A stretch of DNA of 64,000 nucleotides from Zoogloea sp041911615 (lineage in GTDB: Bacteria > Pseudomonadota > Gammaproteobacteria > Burkholderiales > Rhodocyclaceae): positions 17,472 to 81,471 of the forward strand of contig NZ_JAYROR010000089.1 of the NCBI RefSeq assembly GCF_041911615.1. The letters are read 5' to 3'. The position numbers and the translations under genes were made by a program. The notes under the pieces are model-generated. The model made no database searches. It was given only the letters and a program-made list of their open reading frames with translations, and was not told where the DNA came from. Of the stretch, positions 53,109-62,831 are shown piece after piece. How positions within the stretch are numbered: position 1 is the stretch's first letter; each line of letters begins with the position of its first letter.

Positions 53109-54551
53109 TCACATCAGGAAGATCGTCGCCAGCCCGAGGAAGATGAAGAAGCCACCGGAGTCGGTGACGGCGGTGATGATGACGCTGGAGCCCACCGCCG
53201 GGTCTTGCCCGAGGCGATTGCGGATCATCGGCGCCATCACGCCGACGAAGGCGGCGAGGAGCAGGTTGAGGGTCATCGCGGCGGTCATCACCGCGCCGAG
53301 CTTGCTGCTGCCGTACAGGAACCACGCCAGCACGCCGAGCAGGCCACCCCACACCAGACCGTTGATGAGGGCGACGCCCATCTCCTTCTTGAGCAGGCGC
53401 GACAGGGCGTCGTCCTGCACCTGGCCCATGGCGATGCCGCGCACGATCATGGTGATCGTCTGGTTGCCCGAGTTGCCGCCGATGCCGGCCACGATGGGCA
53501 TCAGCGCGGCCAGCGCGACCAGCTTTTCGATGGAGCCTTCAAAGGCGCCGATCACCCGGCTGGCGATGAAGGCGGTGACCAGGTTGGCGGCCAGCCAGGC
53601 CCAGCGGTTCTTCACCGAATCCCACACCGGTGCGAAGATGTCCTCGCCTTCCTTCAGGCCGGCCTGGGAGAGCAGTTCGTTCTCGGTTTCCTCGCGGATG
53701 AAGTCCATCACCGCCGCCACCGTGAGGCGGCCCACCAGCTTGCGGTGGTAATCGACCACCGGCGCGGAGACGAGGTCGTAACGCTCGAAGGCCTGGGCGG
53801 CGGTCTCGGCCTCGTCGGCGGGCTCGAGGGTGAGGGTATCGGTGAGCATGATCTCGCTCACCTCGGTTTCCGGGTCGTTGAGGAGCAACCGGTTGATCGG
53901 CAGCACGCCGCGCAGGTGCTCGTCGCGATCGACGACGAAGAGCTGGTCGGTGTGGTCGGGCAGCGCGTCGAAGCGGCGCAGGTAGCGCAACACCACTTCG
54001 AGGGTCACGTCCTCGCGCACGGTGACCATCTCGAAATCCATCAGGGCGCCGACGGAGTCTTCGGGGTAGGACATGGCGGCGCGCAGCTGCTCGCGCTCTT
54101 CCGGGTCGAGGCCGCGATACACGGCCTCCATCACTTCGTGGGGCAGATCGGGCGCGAGGTCGGCCAGTTCGTCGGCGTCGAGCTGTTCGGCAGCGGCGCG
54201 CAGCGAGGCCGGGTCCATCGACTCGATGAGGGATTCCCGCACCGCGTCGGACACTTCGAGCAGGATCTCGCCGTCGCGCTCGGCCTTGACCAGATCCCAG
54301 ACGAAGAGACGATCCTCCAGCGGCAGCGCTTCGAGGATGTGGGCGACGTCGGCCGAGTGCAGGCTGTCGAGCTTGTGGCTCAGTTCCTGGACGTGCTGCT
54401 TGTGCACGAGGCTCTCGACGAGATCGTGCTTGGGCATGTCCTGGCGATGGACCAGATCCTCTACCAGCTTGTGGCGGGCGAGCAGGTGCTGGACCTCCTT
54501 CAGGTGGCTGTCCAGGTCGTCGTGGTGCTGGAGGTCGTCGGCTTCGGCCAT
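53109..54551 (-). CDS. mgtE: Magnesium transporter MgtE
   Basis: A 480-aa protein with an acidic N-terminal domain of helical repeats (residues about 30-140), two CBS domains (about 145-270), a connecting helix and five C-terminal membrane helices including MPIVAGIGGNSGNQTITMIVRGIA, the pore segment, and ITAVTDSGGFFIFLGLATIFL. MgtE is a magnesium channel gated by internal magnesium bound between the N-terminal and CBS domains. A TAGAAT on the minus strand (54603-54608) upstream of the start could be a -10 box. The 135-base gap after ubiH otherwise holds only repeated GGCCTTTT. Confidence 0.95.
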   Translation of the reverse strand: MAEADDLQHHDDLDSHLKEVQHLLARHKLVEDLVHRQDMPKHDLVESLVHKQHVQELSHKLDSLHSADVAHILEALPLEDRLFVWDLVKAERDGEILLEVSDAVRESLIESMDPASLRAAAEQLDADELADLAPDLPHEVMEAVYRGLDPEEREQLRAAMSYPEDSVGALMDFEMVTVREDVTLEVVLRYLRRFDALPDHTDQLFVVDRDEHLRGVLPINRLLLNDPETEVSEIMLTDTLTLEPADEAETAAQAFERYDLVSAPVVDYHRKLVGRLTVAAVMDFIREETENELLSQAGLKEGEDIFAPVWDSVKNRWAWLAANLVTAFIASRVIGAFEGSIEKLVALAALMPIVAGIGGNSGNQTITMIVRGIAMGQVQDDALSRLLKKEMGVALINGLVWGGLLGVLAWFLYGSSKLGAVMTAAMTLNLLLAAFVGVMAPMIRNRLGQDPAVGSSVIITAVTDSGGFFIFLGLATIFLM

Positions 54552-54686
54552 GGCGGAACTTCCCGTGGGCGGCGGGGCGCCGGGCTGGCGCGCAGGCTGC
54601 GGATTCTACGGGGTTTGCTGCGCCGCGGCGACCCGCAGATGCAGGGTTTTCGGGCCTTTTTTGGGCCTTTTGCGACCCGCCCCGGG

Positions 54687-55829
54687 CTAGGGCCAGGCGC
54701 GGGCGCCGAACATCATCCGCTTGGCGACGAAATGACGGGCCGGTGGCAGCAGATCGAGGGCGAACAGCCCCGCGCCGCGGGCGTGCTGGAGCGGCGCGAC
54801 GGCATTGCTGAACAGGCGCACCAGGCCGTCGGTGAAGCGGATCGTGCCGCTCCTGTCGAGGCGTCGCGCGCGGGCGTAGCCGGCGAGGGTGTCGGCCGCG
54901 CCCGGGTCGCCGCCTGCGCGCAGGATCGCCTGGGCGCAGGCCCACACGTCGCGCAGGGCGAGGTTGTAGCCCTGGCCGGCGACGGGGTGCAGCGTCTGGG
55001 CGGCGTTGCCGAGCCAGACGCTGCGCTGGCCGACCGGGTCGGGGCGGTAGCGCAGCTTGAGCGGGTAGCGGGCCCGCGCGCCGACCGCGGAAAAGCGCAG
55101 GCGGTCGCCGAAATGGCGCTGCAGGCGGGCGAGGTAGGCGTCGTCGTCGAGGGCCATCAGCGCATCGGCGTCGGCGGGGCTGGCGGTGTGGACGATGGCG
55201 CAGTCGGCGCCGCAGGGCAGCACGGCCAGCGGGCCGTGGGGGGTGAAGCGTTCCCAGGCGCGCTGGCCGTGGGGCATGGCGGGCGTGGCGACGCTGATGA
55301 CCGCGTGCTGGGCGTAGTCGCGTTCGACGAGTCGGGCGCCGTCGTCGCCGTCGATCAGGCCCTCGGCGCAGGCGGCGAGGCGGGCTGCGACGGGCGTGCC
55401 GTCGCCGAGGGTGAGGATCACGTCGTCGGCCCCGGCGGCGAGGCCGCTCACCGCGGCGTGGTCGCGGATCGGGATGCCGGCGGCGGCGAGGGCGTCGTCT
55501 AGCGCGGCGGCGAGCGGGCCGGCGCCGACCACGTAGCCCAGCGCCGGCTGGCCGTATTCGCGGGCTTCGAGCACGGTGCGACCCAACCCGCCCTGCTGGG
55601 AGACGTGGATCGTCTCGATGGGCGTGGCCGGCAACTGCGACCAGATGCCCAGGCGCTCCAGCGTCAGCCGGCTGCCGTGGGAGAGCGCCAGCACGCGCGG
55701 GTCGTGACGGGCGGCGCCACGGGCGCGGGCGTCCAGCAGCAGGATGTCGAGACCGGCGTCCTTGAGGGCTAGCGCGAGGGTCATGCCCACCGGGCCGGCG
55801 CCGACGATGGCGATGTCGTGTCGTTCCAC
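54687..55829 (-). CDS. ubiH: UbiH/UbiF/VisC family FAD-dependent ubiquinone hydroxylase
   Basis: A 380-aa flavoprotein monooxygenase. Seen: the dinucleotide loop AIVGAGPVGMTLALALKDAG near the start, RVLALSHGSRLTLERLGIW, and LGNAAQTLHPVAGQGYNLALRDVW (FAD-binding GD-like motif). It hydroxylates the aromatic ring in ubiquinone synthesis; which position cannot be decided by eye, so UbiH is the nearest label. The start is GTG 55829, one base after the pepP stop, which shows tight coupling. It is followed by mgtE after 135 bases. Confidence 0.9.
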   Translation of the reverse strand: MERHDIAIVGAGPVGMTLALALKDAGLDILLLDARARGAARHDPRVLALSHGSRLTLERLGIWSQLPATPIETIHVSQQGGLGRTVLEAREYGQPALGYVVGAGPLAAALDDALAAAGIPIRDHAAVSGLAAGADDVILTLGDGTPVAARLAACAEGLIDGDDGARLVERDYAQHAVISVATPAMPHGQRAWERFTPHGPLAVLPCGADCAIVHTASPADADALMALDDDAYLARLQRHFGDRLRFSAVGARARYPLKLRYRPDPVGQRSVWLGNAAQTLHPVAGQGYNLALRDVWACAQAILRAGGDPGAADTLAGYARARRLDRSGTIRFTDGLVRLFSNAVAPLQHARGAGLFALDLLPPARHFVAKRMMFGARAWP

Positions 55830-55830
55830 G

Positions 55831-57147
55831 TTAGCGCTCCGCCATGATGGCTTCGATGTCGGCCACGGATTTGGGCGTGGCGTGGGTGAGGATGTCGCTG
55901 CCGTTGTCGGTGACGAGGGCGTCGTCCTCGATGCGGATGCCGATGTTCCAGAAGGCTTCGGGCACGCCTTCGGCCGGGCGGATGTAGGTGCCGGGCTCGA
56001 CGGTGAGCACGTTGCCCGGCTGCAGCGGGCGCCAGTCGCCAGCGAGCTTGTAGTCGCCGGCGTCGTGCACGTCGAGGCCCAGCCAGTGGCCGGTGCGGTG
56101 CATGTAGAACTGGCGGTAGCTGCCCGATTCGAGCGCCCCGTCGAGGCTGCCGGTGAGCAGGCCCAGGTCGAGATAACCCTGGGCGAGCACGCGCACCGCG
56201 GCGTCGTGACCGGCGTTCCAGCTGGCGCCGGGGCGGATCTCGGCGATGGCGGCGGCCTGGGCGGCGAGCACCAGTTCGTACACGGCCTTCTGCGGCCCGC
56301 TGAAGCGGCCATTGACCGGGAAGCTGCGGGTGATGTCCGAGGCGTAGCCGTCGAGCTCGCAGCCGGCGTCGATCAGCAGCAGGTCGCCATCGGCCAGCTG
56401 GCGGTCGTTCTCGACGTAGTGCAGCACGCAGGCGTTGGGGCCGGTGGCGACGATGGAGCTGTAGGCCGGCGCCTGGCTGCCGTGGCGGCGGAATTCGTGG
56501 ATCAGCTCGGCCTCGACTTCGTATTCGAAGACGCCGGGGCGGGCGGCGCGCATGGCGCGGAGGTGGGCACCGGCGGAGATGTCGGCGGCGCGGCGCATTG
56601 TGGCGATCTCGGAGGCGTCCTTGATGAGGCGCATCTCGTCGATCAGGCTGCGCACGTCGCGGATCTGCGCGGGGGCCTGGGCGCCGGTGCGGGCCTGGGC
56701 GCGCACGCGGTTGAGGGCGTCGGCGATGCGGCGGTCCCAGTCGGGCTCGTAGCCGATGGAGTGGAACACCGCCGGCTGGTTGGCCAGGAGCACGCCGAGC
56801 TGCTCGTCCAGCGCGTCGATGGGGTGCGCCTCGTCGAAGCCGAAGGCATCCTTGGCGGCGTCGGGGCCGAAGCGGTAGCCGTCCCAGATCTCGCGCTCGA
56901 CGTCCTTGCTGCGGCAGAACAGGATGCTCCGGGGCGTGTCGCCGGCCACCAGCACCAGCACCGCCTCGGGCTCGCGGAAGGCGGTGAGGTAATAGAAGTA
57001 GCTGTCGAAGCGGTAGGCGTAGGTGGTGTCGCGGTTGCGGTGGCGCTCGGGCGACGTGGGGATGACCGCCACGCCACCGCCGGCGGCCTGCATGGTGGCG
57101 AGAAGCCGCGCGCGGCGGGCCTGGAAGGGAGCGATGTCGAGGGGCAT
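55831..57147 (-). CDS. pepP: Xaa-Pro aminopeptidase P
   Basis: A 438-aa metallopeptidase of the M24 (pita-bread) fold that removes an N-terminal residue before proline. Metal ligands are visible: LLIDAGCELDGYASDITRSFPV (two Asp), HRTGHWLGLDVHDAG (His) and the C-terminal IRIEDDALVTD with Glu. An N-terminal domain (RRARLLATMQAAGGG, TFREPE-like) precedes it. It forms the usual pepP-ubiH pair, and lies 22 bases after murU. Confidence 0.95.
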   Translation of the reverse strand: MPLDIAPFQARRARLLATMQAAGGGVAVIPTSPERHRNRDTTYAYRFDSYFYYLTAFREPEAVLVLVAGDTPRSILFCRSKDVEREIWDGYRFGPDAAKDAFGFDEAHPIDALDEQLGVLLANQPAVFHSIGYEPDWDRRIADALNRVRAQARTGAQAPAQIRDVRSLIDEMRLIKDASEIATMRRAADISAGAHLRAMRAARPGVFEYEVEAELIHEFRRHGSQAPAYSSIVATGPNACVLHYVENDRQLADGDLLLIDAGCELDGYASDITRSFPVNGRFSGPQKAVYELVLAAQAAAIAEIRPGASWNAGHDAAVRVLAQGYLDLGLLTGSLDGALESGSYRQFYMHRTGHWLGLDVHDAGDYKLAGDWRPLQPGNVLTVEPGTYIRPAEGVPEAFWNIGIRIEDDALVTDNGSDILTHATPKSVADIEAIMAER

Positions 57148-57169
57148 GGGGCGGTTACCGTGGGGGCTT

Positions 57170-57880
57170 TCAGGCGTTGACCGGCGGCGTGCCGGCCGGT
57201 TGCAGGCTGGCGTCGAGCTCGGCGAGGCGCGCCGGGGTGCCCACGTCGATCCAGCGGCCGTCGTGGCGGGCGCCGGTCACGCGGCCGGCGGCCATCGCGG
57301 CGCGCAGCAGCGGGGCGAGCTTGGCGGGCTGGTCGGGGGCGATGCCGGCGAAGAGCGCCGGGTGGTAGGCGCCGATGCCCGAGAAGGTGAGGCGTTCGCG
57401 GCGACCGTCGTCGACCACGTGGCCGTCGGGCAGCAGGCCGAAGTCGCCGCCGGGGTTGTGGGCGGGGTTGGGCACCAGCAGCAGGTGGGCGAGGGCGCCG
57501 TCGGCCGAGAGGCCTTCCGCTGTGCGGGCGAGGGCGGCGAAATCGGCGTCGCAGAAGACGTCGCCATTGACCACGACGAAGGGCGCCTCGCCCAGCAGCG
57601 GCAGGGCGCGGGCGATGCCGCCGGCGGTCTCGAGCGCGCTGCTTTCGGACGAGTAGGCGATGGGCAGGCCGAAGCGGGTGCCGTCGCCGAGCGCGTCTTC
57701 GATCATCTGCCCGAGGTGGGCGTGGTTGATGACGAGGCCGGCGATCCCGGCGGCGGCGAGACGTTCGATGTGCCAGACGATCAGCGGCTTGCCGCCGGCC
57801 GCCAGGAGCGGCTTGGGGCAGGTGTCGGTGAGGGGGCGCATGCGTTCGCCACGGCCGGCGGCCAGGATCATGGCTTTCAT
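57170..57880 (-). CDS. murU: N-acetylmuramate alpha-1-phosphate uridylyltransferase
   Basis: A 236-aa nucleotidyltransferase with the family start MILAAGRGERMRPLTDTCPKPLL and an Asp in VVVNGDVFCD for metal binding. MurU makes UDP-N-acetylmuramic acid from the 1-phosphate in the cell-wall recycling route that bypasses MurA and thus the target of fosfomycin. It is directly after amgK, whose product feeds it, with ten bases between the genes. Confidence 0.93.
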   Translation of the reverse strand: MKAMILAAGRGERMRPLTDTCPKPLLAAGGKPLIVWHIERLAAAGIAGLVINHAHLGQMIEDALGDGTRFGLPIAYSSESSALETAGGIARALPLLGEAPFVVVNGDVFCDADFAALARTAEGLSADGALAHLLLVPNPAHNPGGDFGLLPDGHVVDDGRRERLTFSGIGAYHPALFAGIAPDQPAKLAPLLRAAMAAGRVTGARHDGRWIDVGTPARLAELDASLQPAGTPPVNA

Positions 57881-57890
57881 GGCGGCTCGC

Positions 57891-58889
57891 TCAGAACGAA
57901 TAGCCGACTTCGGTGACCTGCGGGTCGAGCTGCTCGAGCAGGCGCAGCAGGGGCTTGAGCTGGCCGTAGCGTTCGCAGGTCTTGCGCAGGTATTGCATGA
58001 CGAGCGGCATGTCCTTGAGGTAGCCGTCCTTGCCGTCGCGGTGATACAGGCGGGCGAAGATGCCGAGCACCTTGATGTGGCGCTGCACGCCCATCCATTC
58101 GAAATCCCGGTGGAACTCGGCGAAGTCGGCGCGCACCGGCAGGCCGAGGGCGCGGGCGGTTTCCCAGTAGCGGGCCAGCATGTCGAGCACGAAATCCTCT
58201 TCCCAGTGGATGTAGGCGTCCTTGAACAGGGAGGCGAGGTCGTAGGTGAGCGGGCCGTAGACCGCGTCCTGGAAGTCCAGCACGCCCGGGTTGGGGGTGC
58301 TCAGCATCAGGTTGCGGCTGTGGTAGTCGCGATGCACGAAGACCTGGGGCTCGGCGAGGTTGACCTCGACGATGCGGTCGAACACCTCGTAGAGGTCGGC
58401 GGTCTGCTTCTCGGTGAGGGTCACGCCCTTGTGGCGGCCCACGTACCACACCGGGAACAGCTCCAGTTCGCGCATCAGCAGCTCGCGGTCGTACTCGGGC
58501 AGCACGCCGGGCTGGCTGGCCTTCTGGATGCAGATCAGTGCGCCCAGGGCGTCGGCGTAGAGGTGATGGGCGTTCTCCTTGGTGAGCGCCTGCAGGTAGG
58601 TGGTGTTGCCCAGGTCGGACAGCAGCAGGAAACCCTCGTCGAGATTCTGGCGCAGGATCTGCGGCACGTGGGCGCCGGCAGCGCCGAAGAGCTCGGCCAC
58701 GTTGATGTAGGGGCGGCAGTCTTCGTGGGCGGGCGGCGCGTCCATGACGATCAGCGGCACCGAATCGTCAGCAAATGTAACCCGGAAGTAGCGCCGGAAG
58801 CTGGCGTCGGCGCTGGCCGGGGCGATGTCGAAGGGGCGGCCGGGAAATTCGGCGGCGAGCCAGGACTGGAGTTGTTGGCGTCGTTCCAC
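57891..58889 (-). CDS. amgK: Anomeric N-acetylmuramate/N-acetylglucosamine kinase
   Basis: A 332-aa protein of the aminoglycoside-phosphotransferase fold: FRRYFRV with an N-lobe, the catalytic VFVHRDYHSRNLML (Asp as base), and PGVLDFQDAVYGPLTYDLASL (metal-binding Asp). AmgK phosphorylates N-acetylmuramic acid and N-acetylglucosamine at C1 in the recycling path with MurU. The start is GTG 58889. It is divergent from lptD, 81 bases between starts, the arrangement seen in Pseudomonas. Confidence 0.93.
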   Translation of the reverse strand: MERRQQLQSWLAAEFPGRPFDIAPASADASFRRYFRVTFADDSVPLIVMDAPPAHEDCRPYINVAELFGAAGAHVPQILRQNLDEGFLLLSDLGNTTYLQALTKENAHHLYADALGALICIQKASQPGVLPEYDRELLMRELELFPVWYVGRHKGVTLTEKQTADLYEVFDRIVEVNLAEPQVFVHRDYHSRNLMLSTPNPGVLDFQDAVYGPLTYDLASLFKDAYIHWEEDFVLDMLARYWETARALGLPVRADFAEFHRDFEWMGVQRHIKVLGIFARLYHRDGKDGYLKDMPLVMQYLRKTCERYGQLKPLLRLLEQLDPQVTEVGYSF

Positions 58890-58970
58890 GGGAGTCGGAA
58901 ATCGGTTCGTGTAAAATCGCGCAGTTTATCAAACCATGCGGTCGGCTCGCCGGCTGGTTCCTGTTCCGGG

Positions 58971-61517
58971 ATGAAACCTCCTCGTACCCAGTTGCGCTTC
59001 CTGTCGATCGCCCTGTTCGCCCTGTGGGGGCGTGCCGGTGCCGAGGCGCTGCCGCCCTTCGTGGTGTCGCCCGCGCTGCTCGGGCCCGTACCCGCCGCTG
59101 CGCCGGCCGATGCCGACGCCGCCCAGGCCGATCGTCGCTCCGCCAGGCCCGCTGTCGCGAGGCCCGTCACGCCGAAGGCCGAGGCGGTCGTCGCGAAGCC
59201 TGCCGAGCCGCGTGTCGCCCTCGACAAGCCGGCCGACAGGCCCGTGGCGCCAGCGCCCGGCCGGGTGAGCCGCGTTGCCACCGCCCCGGCGCCCGCCAAG
59301 CCGCCCAAGACGGGCATCACGGTGATCACCGCCGAAAAGGTCTCGGGTCTGCAGGACGTGGACGCCGTGGCCGAAGGTTCGGCCGAACTGGTGCGCGACG
59401 CGGCCCGCTTCGAAGGCGACCGGCTGCAATACTTCGAACTCACCGACGAGGTCGAGGCCACCGGCAACGTCCGCGTCACCCGGGGCGGCGACACCATGAC
59501 CGGCCCGCACATGCGGATGAAGGTCGAGGAGCAGGTCGGTGCCTTCGATTCGCCCGAATACGTCATCAGCCGTCCCGGCCGGCCGGCGCCGCCGGGGCAG
59601 ATCCTGCTGCCGGGGCAGTCGGTGCCCCGCGCCCAGCAGCCCCTCACCGGCCACGGATCGGCCGAAAAGCTTTATCTCGAGGGCGAGAACCAGTTCCGCT
59701 TCCTCAACGGCACCTGGACCAGCTGCAAGCCGGATCGCCCCGACTGGTATCTGCGCGCCAACGAACTCGAGCTCGACTACGACCGCGAGGTCGGCGAGGC
59801 CAAGGGCGGCACCCTGGTGTTCAAGGGCGTGCCGCTGGGCTACATGCCGTGGGCCGACTTTCCGCTGTCCGAAGCGCGTCGCTCGGGCGTGCTGTCGCCC
59901 ACCTTCGGCACGTCCAACAAGGTTGGTGTCGATTTGTCGGTGCCGTATTACTTCAACCTCGCACCCAACTACGACGACACCCTCACCTTGCGCTACATGG
60001 GGCTGCGCGGGCTGCAGGTGCGCAACGAGACGCGCTACGTCACGCCCACCTACCGCGGCCTCACCCTGCTCGAGTATCTGCCCAACGACCAGGTCGAGCA
60101 GCGCAGCCGCTACGCTGGCTCGATCCGCCACGACCAAACCTTCGGCAACGGCTGGACCGGCAACATCAACTTCGGCGGCATCTCCGATCCGCGCTACTTC
60201 ACCGATCTGTCGACCCGCGTCGCGCTCACCTCCACGGTGAACATCCCGCGCCAGGGCTCGCTGACCTACGCCGGCGGCGGCTGGTGGACCGTGACCGGCA
60301 TGTTGCAGTCGTTCCAGAACCTGCCCGACCCGGTCACCGGCGTGCGCACCGAGCCCTACAAGCGTCTGCCGCAGATCACCCTGAACGCCCTGCGCCCGGA
60401 CATCCTCGGCCCGACGACCTTCCACCTCGCCAGCGAGTTCGTCAGCTTCAGCCATCCGACCCAGACCGAAGGGCGTCGTCTCACCTTCTACCCGCAGCTG
60501 TCGCTGCCGCTGCAGACGTCCGCCTTCTACGTGACGCCCAAGATCGGCGTCCATGCCACCCAGTACGACCTCGACTACCGCGGCACGCCCACGGGCGACA
60601 CCAGCCAGAGTCGCACCTTGCCGATCATCTCGGTCGACAGCGGGGTGACCTTCGAGCGCGACACCACCTTCGGTGGCCGCAACTACATCCAGACCCTCGA
60701 GCCGCGGGTGTACTACCTCTATGTGCCCTACACCGATCAGTCGCGGATTCCCAACTTCGACTCCGGTTTCTACGACTTCAACTTCGCGCAGATCTTCGCC
60801 GAGAACGTCTACACCGGGGGCGACCGCATCTCCAACGCCAACCAGGTCACCACCGCGGTGCAAAGCCGCCTGATCGACCCGGAGACCGGCGCCGAACGCG
60901 TGCGCGCGGCCCTGGGGCAGCGCTATTACCTGGTCGACCAGCGCGTTGCCCTCAACGACGGCGCGCCGATGCGCACCGGCAAGCAGGCCGACCTGCTGGC
61001 CGCCTTCAGCGCCACCTTCATGCCCAAATTCCAGTTCGATACCGCGTGGCAGTACAACCCGCGCGACAACTGGACCGAGCGCTTCAACATCGGCGTGCGC
61101 TTCCAGCCCGCCTACGCCCGCGCGGTGTCGGTCAACTGGCGCTACAAGCACAACTACTCCGCCGACCCCACCTCGCCCGACGGCTTCCGCGACCTGGACA
61201 TCTCCGGGCAGTGGCCCCTGTGGGGCAACTGGTACGGCGTCGGCCGCTACAACCGCAACCTGCGCGATCACCGCCTCACCCAGGGCATCGCCGGCCTCGA
61301 ATACAACGCCGGCTGCTGGGTGTTCCGCAGCGTGATCCAGCAGCTCGTCACCACGTCCAACGACAACAACCGTTCGTTCTTCTTCCAGCTCGAATTCAAC
61401 GGCGCCGGCAGTATCGGCTCCAGCCCGCTCGAGATGCTCAAGCGGAACGTGCCCGGTTATGGGAAGATCAACGGCGGCACCGTGCCTTATTTCGGCGCCG
61501 AAGACGAGGATTACTGA
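58971..61517 (+). CDS. lptD: LPS-assembly outer-membrane protein LptD
   Basis: An 848-aa protein with a signal peptide (cleavage near AGAEA, about residue 24), a Pro/Ala-rich spacer (about 26-112), an OstA jellyroll domain (about 118-235, VDAVAEGSAELVRDAARF and TGNVRVTRGGDTM) and a large C-terminal beta barrel rich in aromatic strands. LptD with LptE inserts LPS in the outer leaflet. Only two cysteines are present, Cys252 (NGTWTSCKPD) and Cys782 (YNAGCWVFR). ATG 58971 gives a normal signal peptide; longer frame extensions have no signal. surA follows 14 bases later. Confidence 0.94.
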   Translation: MKPPRTQLRFLSIALFALWGRAGAEALPPFVVSPALLGPVPAAAPADADAAQADRRSARPAVARPVTPKAEAVVAKPAEPRVALDKPADRPVAPAPGRVSRVATAPAPAKPPKTGITVITAEKVSGLQDVDAVAEGSAELVRDAARFEGDRLQYFELTDEVEATGNVRVTRGGDTMTGPHMRMKVEEQVGAFDSPEYVISRPGRPAPPGQILLPGQSVPRAQQPLTGHGSAEKLYLEGENQFRFLNGTWTSCKPDRPDWYLRANELELDYDREVGEAKGGTLVFKGVPLGYMPWADFPLSEARRSGVLSPTFGTSNKVGVDLSVPYYFNLAPNYDDTLTLRYMGLRGLQVRNETRYVTPTYRGLTLLEYLPNDQVEQRSRYAGSIRHDQTFGNGWTGNINFGGISDPRYFTDLSTRVALTSTVNIPRQGSLTYAGGGWWTVTGMLQSFQNLPDPVTGVRTEPYKRLPQITLNALRPDILGPTTFHLASEFVSFSHPTQTEGRRLTFYPQLSLPLQTSAFYVTPKIGVHATQYDLDYRGTPTGDTSQSRTLPIISVDSGVTFERDTTFGGRNYIQTLEPRVYYLYVPYTDQSRIPNFDSGFYDFNFAQIFAENVYTGGDRISNANQVTTAVQSRLIDPETGAERVRAALGQRYYLVDQRVALNDGAPMRTGKQADLLAAFSATFMPKFQFDTAWQYNPRDNWTERFNIGVRFQPAYARAVSVNWRYKHNYSADPTSPDGFRDLDISGQWPLWGNWYGVGRYNRNLRDHRLTQGIAGLEYNAGCWVFRSVIQQLVTTSNDNNRSFFFQLEFNGAGSIGSSPLEMLKRNVPGYGKINGGTVPYFGAEDEDY

Positions 61518-61531
61518 AAGCCCCCCGCCCC

Positions 61532-62827
61532 ATGAAACGCATTGCAAGCCTGATCGTCGCCTCCCTGCTCACGCTGTCCGTCCACGCCGCCGGCCCGGTG
61601 GAAGTGGACCGCATCGTGGCCGTGGTGAACAGCGAAGCGATCACCCGAGCCGACCTGCGCCAGCGGGTCGAGCAGGTCACCCACCAGCTCTCCCGCCAGG
61701 GCACTCCGCTGCCGCCGGCCGACGTGCTCGAACGCCAGGTGCTCGAACGCCTGATCGTCGAACGCCTGCAGATCCAGCTCGCCAACGAGACCTCGATCCG
61801 CGTCGATGACGTCACCCTCGAGCGCGCCATCGGCCGCATTGCCGACAACAACAAGCTGTCGATGACCGACTTCCGCAAGGCGCTCGAACGCGACGGCATC
61901 ACCTGGCCGCGCTTCCGCGAGGAAATCCGCAACGAGATCCTGGTCGCCCGCGTGCGCGAGCGCGAGGTCGAGAGCCGCATCATCGTCTCCGACGCCGAGG
62001 TGAACAACTTCCTCTCGCATCCCGAGAACGCCGTCGGCCAGGAGGAGTACAACCTCGCGCACATTCTGCTGCGCACGCCCGAGGGCGCCAGCCCCGACCA
62101 GCTCGCCCGCGTCCGCGCCAAGGCCGAGGACGTGGCCGCCCGCGTCGCCCGCGGCGAGCCCTTCGACAAGCTCGCCGCCGGTTACTCCGACGCCCCCGAC
62201 GCGCTCTCCGGCGGCAATCTCGGCTGGCGCAGCGCCGAGCGTCTGCCTGGCCTGTTCGCCGAGGCCGTCGCCAATCTCAAGCCCGGCCAGGTCACGCCGA
62301 TCCTGCGCAGCGCCGCGGGCTTCCACATCGTCAAGCTCCTCGACCGCAAGGGTGGCAGCCAGGCCGGCGTGCCGGCTCAGGTCCAGCAGACCCGCGCCCG
62401 CCACATCCTCATCAAGACCAGCGAGGTGGTGTCCGACGCCGACGCCCGCCGTCGCCTGACCGAACTGCGCGAGCGCATCGTCCAGGGCGGCGCCAGCTTC
62501 GCCGACCTGGCCCGCCAGTACTCGGCCGACATCTCCGCCTCCAAGGGCGGCGATCTGGGCTGGATCTACCCGGCCGACACCGTGCCCGAATTCGAGCAGG
62601 CGATGGACGCCCTCAAACCCGGCGAGCTCAGTCAGCCGATCCAGTCGCCCTTCGGCTGGCACCTGATCCTGGTCGAGGAGCGCCGCGTCCAGGACGTCTC
62701 CGACGACCGCAAGCGCGCCGCCGCCCGCAACGCCCTGCGCGAACGCAAGTCCGACGAGGCCTACCAGGACTGGCTGCGTCAGCTGCGCGATCGGGCCTAC
62801 GTCGAATACCGGCTCGAAGACAAGTAA
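61532..62827 (+). CDS. surA: SurA periplasmic chaperone/peptidyl-prolyl isomerase
   Basis: A 431-aa protein with a signal peptide (MKRIASLIVASLLTLSVHA), an N-terminal SurA domain (VDRIVAVVNSEAITRADL) and two parvulin domains: the first around residues 170-270 (YNLAHILLRTPEGAS, GGNLGWRSAERLPG), the second around 285-385 (RARHILIKTSEVVSD, GGDLGWIYPADTVPEFE). It escorts outer-membrane proteins, LptD among them, through the periplasm. The position directly after lptD matches the classical lptD-surA-pdxA order. Confidence 0.96.
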   Translation: MKRIASLIVASLLTLSVHAAGPVEVDRIVAVVNSEAITRADLRQRVEQVTHQLSRQGTPLPPADVLERQVLERLIVERLQIQLANETSIRVDDVTLERAIGRIADNNKLSMTDFRKALERDGITWPRFREEIRNEILVARVREREVESRIIVSDAEVNNFLSHPENAVGQEEYNLAHILLRTPEGASPDQLARVRAKAEDVAARVARGEPFDKLAAGYSDAPDALSGGNLGWRSAERLPGLFAEAVANLKPGQVTPILRSAAGFHIVKLLDRKGGSQAGVPAQVQQTRARHILIKTSEVVSDADARRRLTELRERIVQGGASFADLARQYSADISASKGGDLGWIYPADTVPEFEQAMDALKPGELSQPIQSPFGWHLILVEERRVQDVSDDRKRAAARNALRERKSDEAYQDWLRQLRDRAYVEYRLEDK

Positions 62828-62831
62828 GCCC

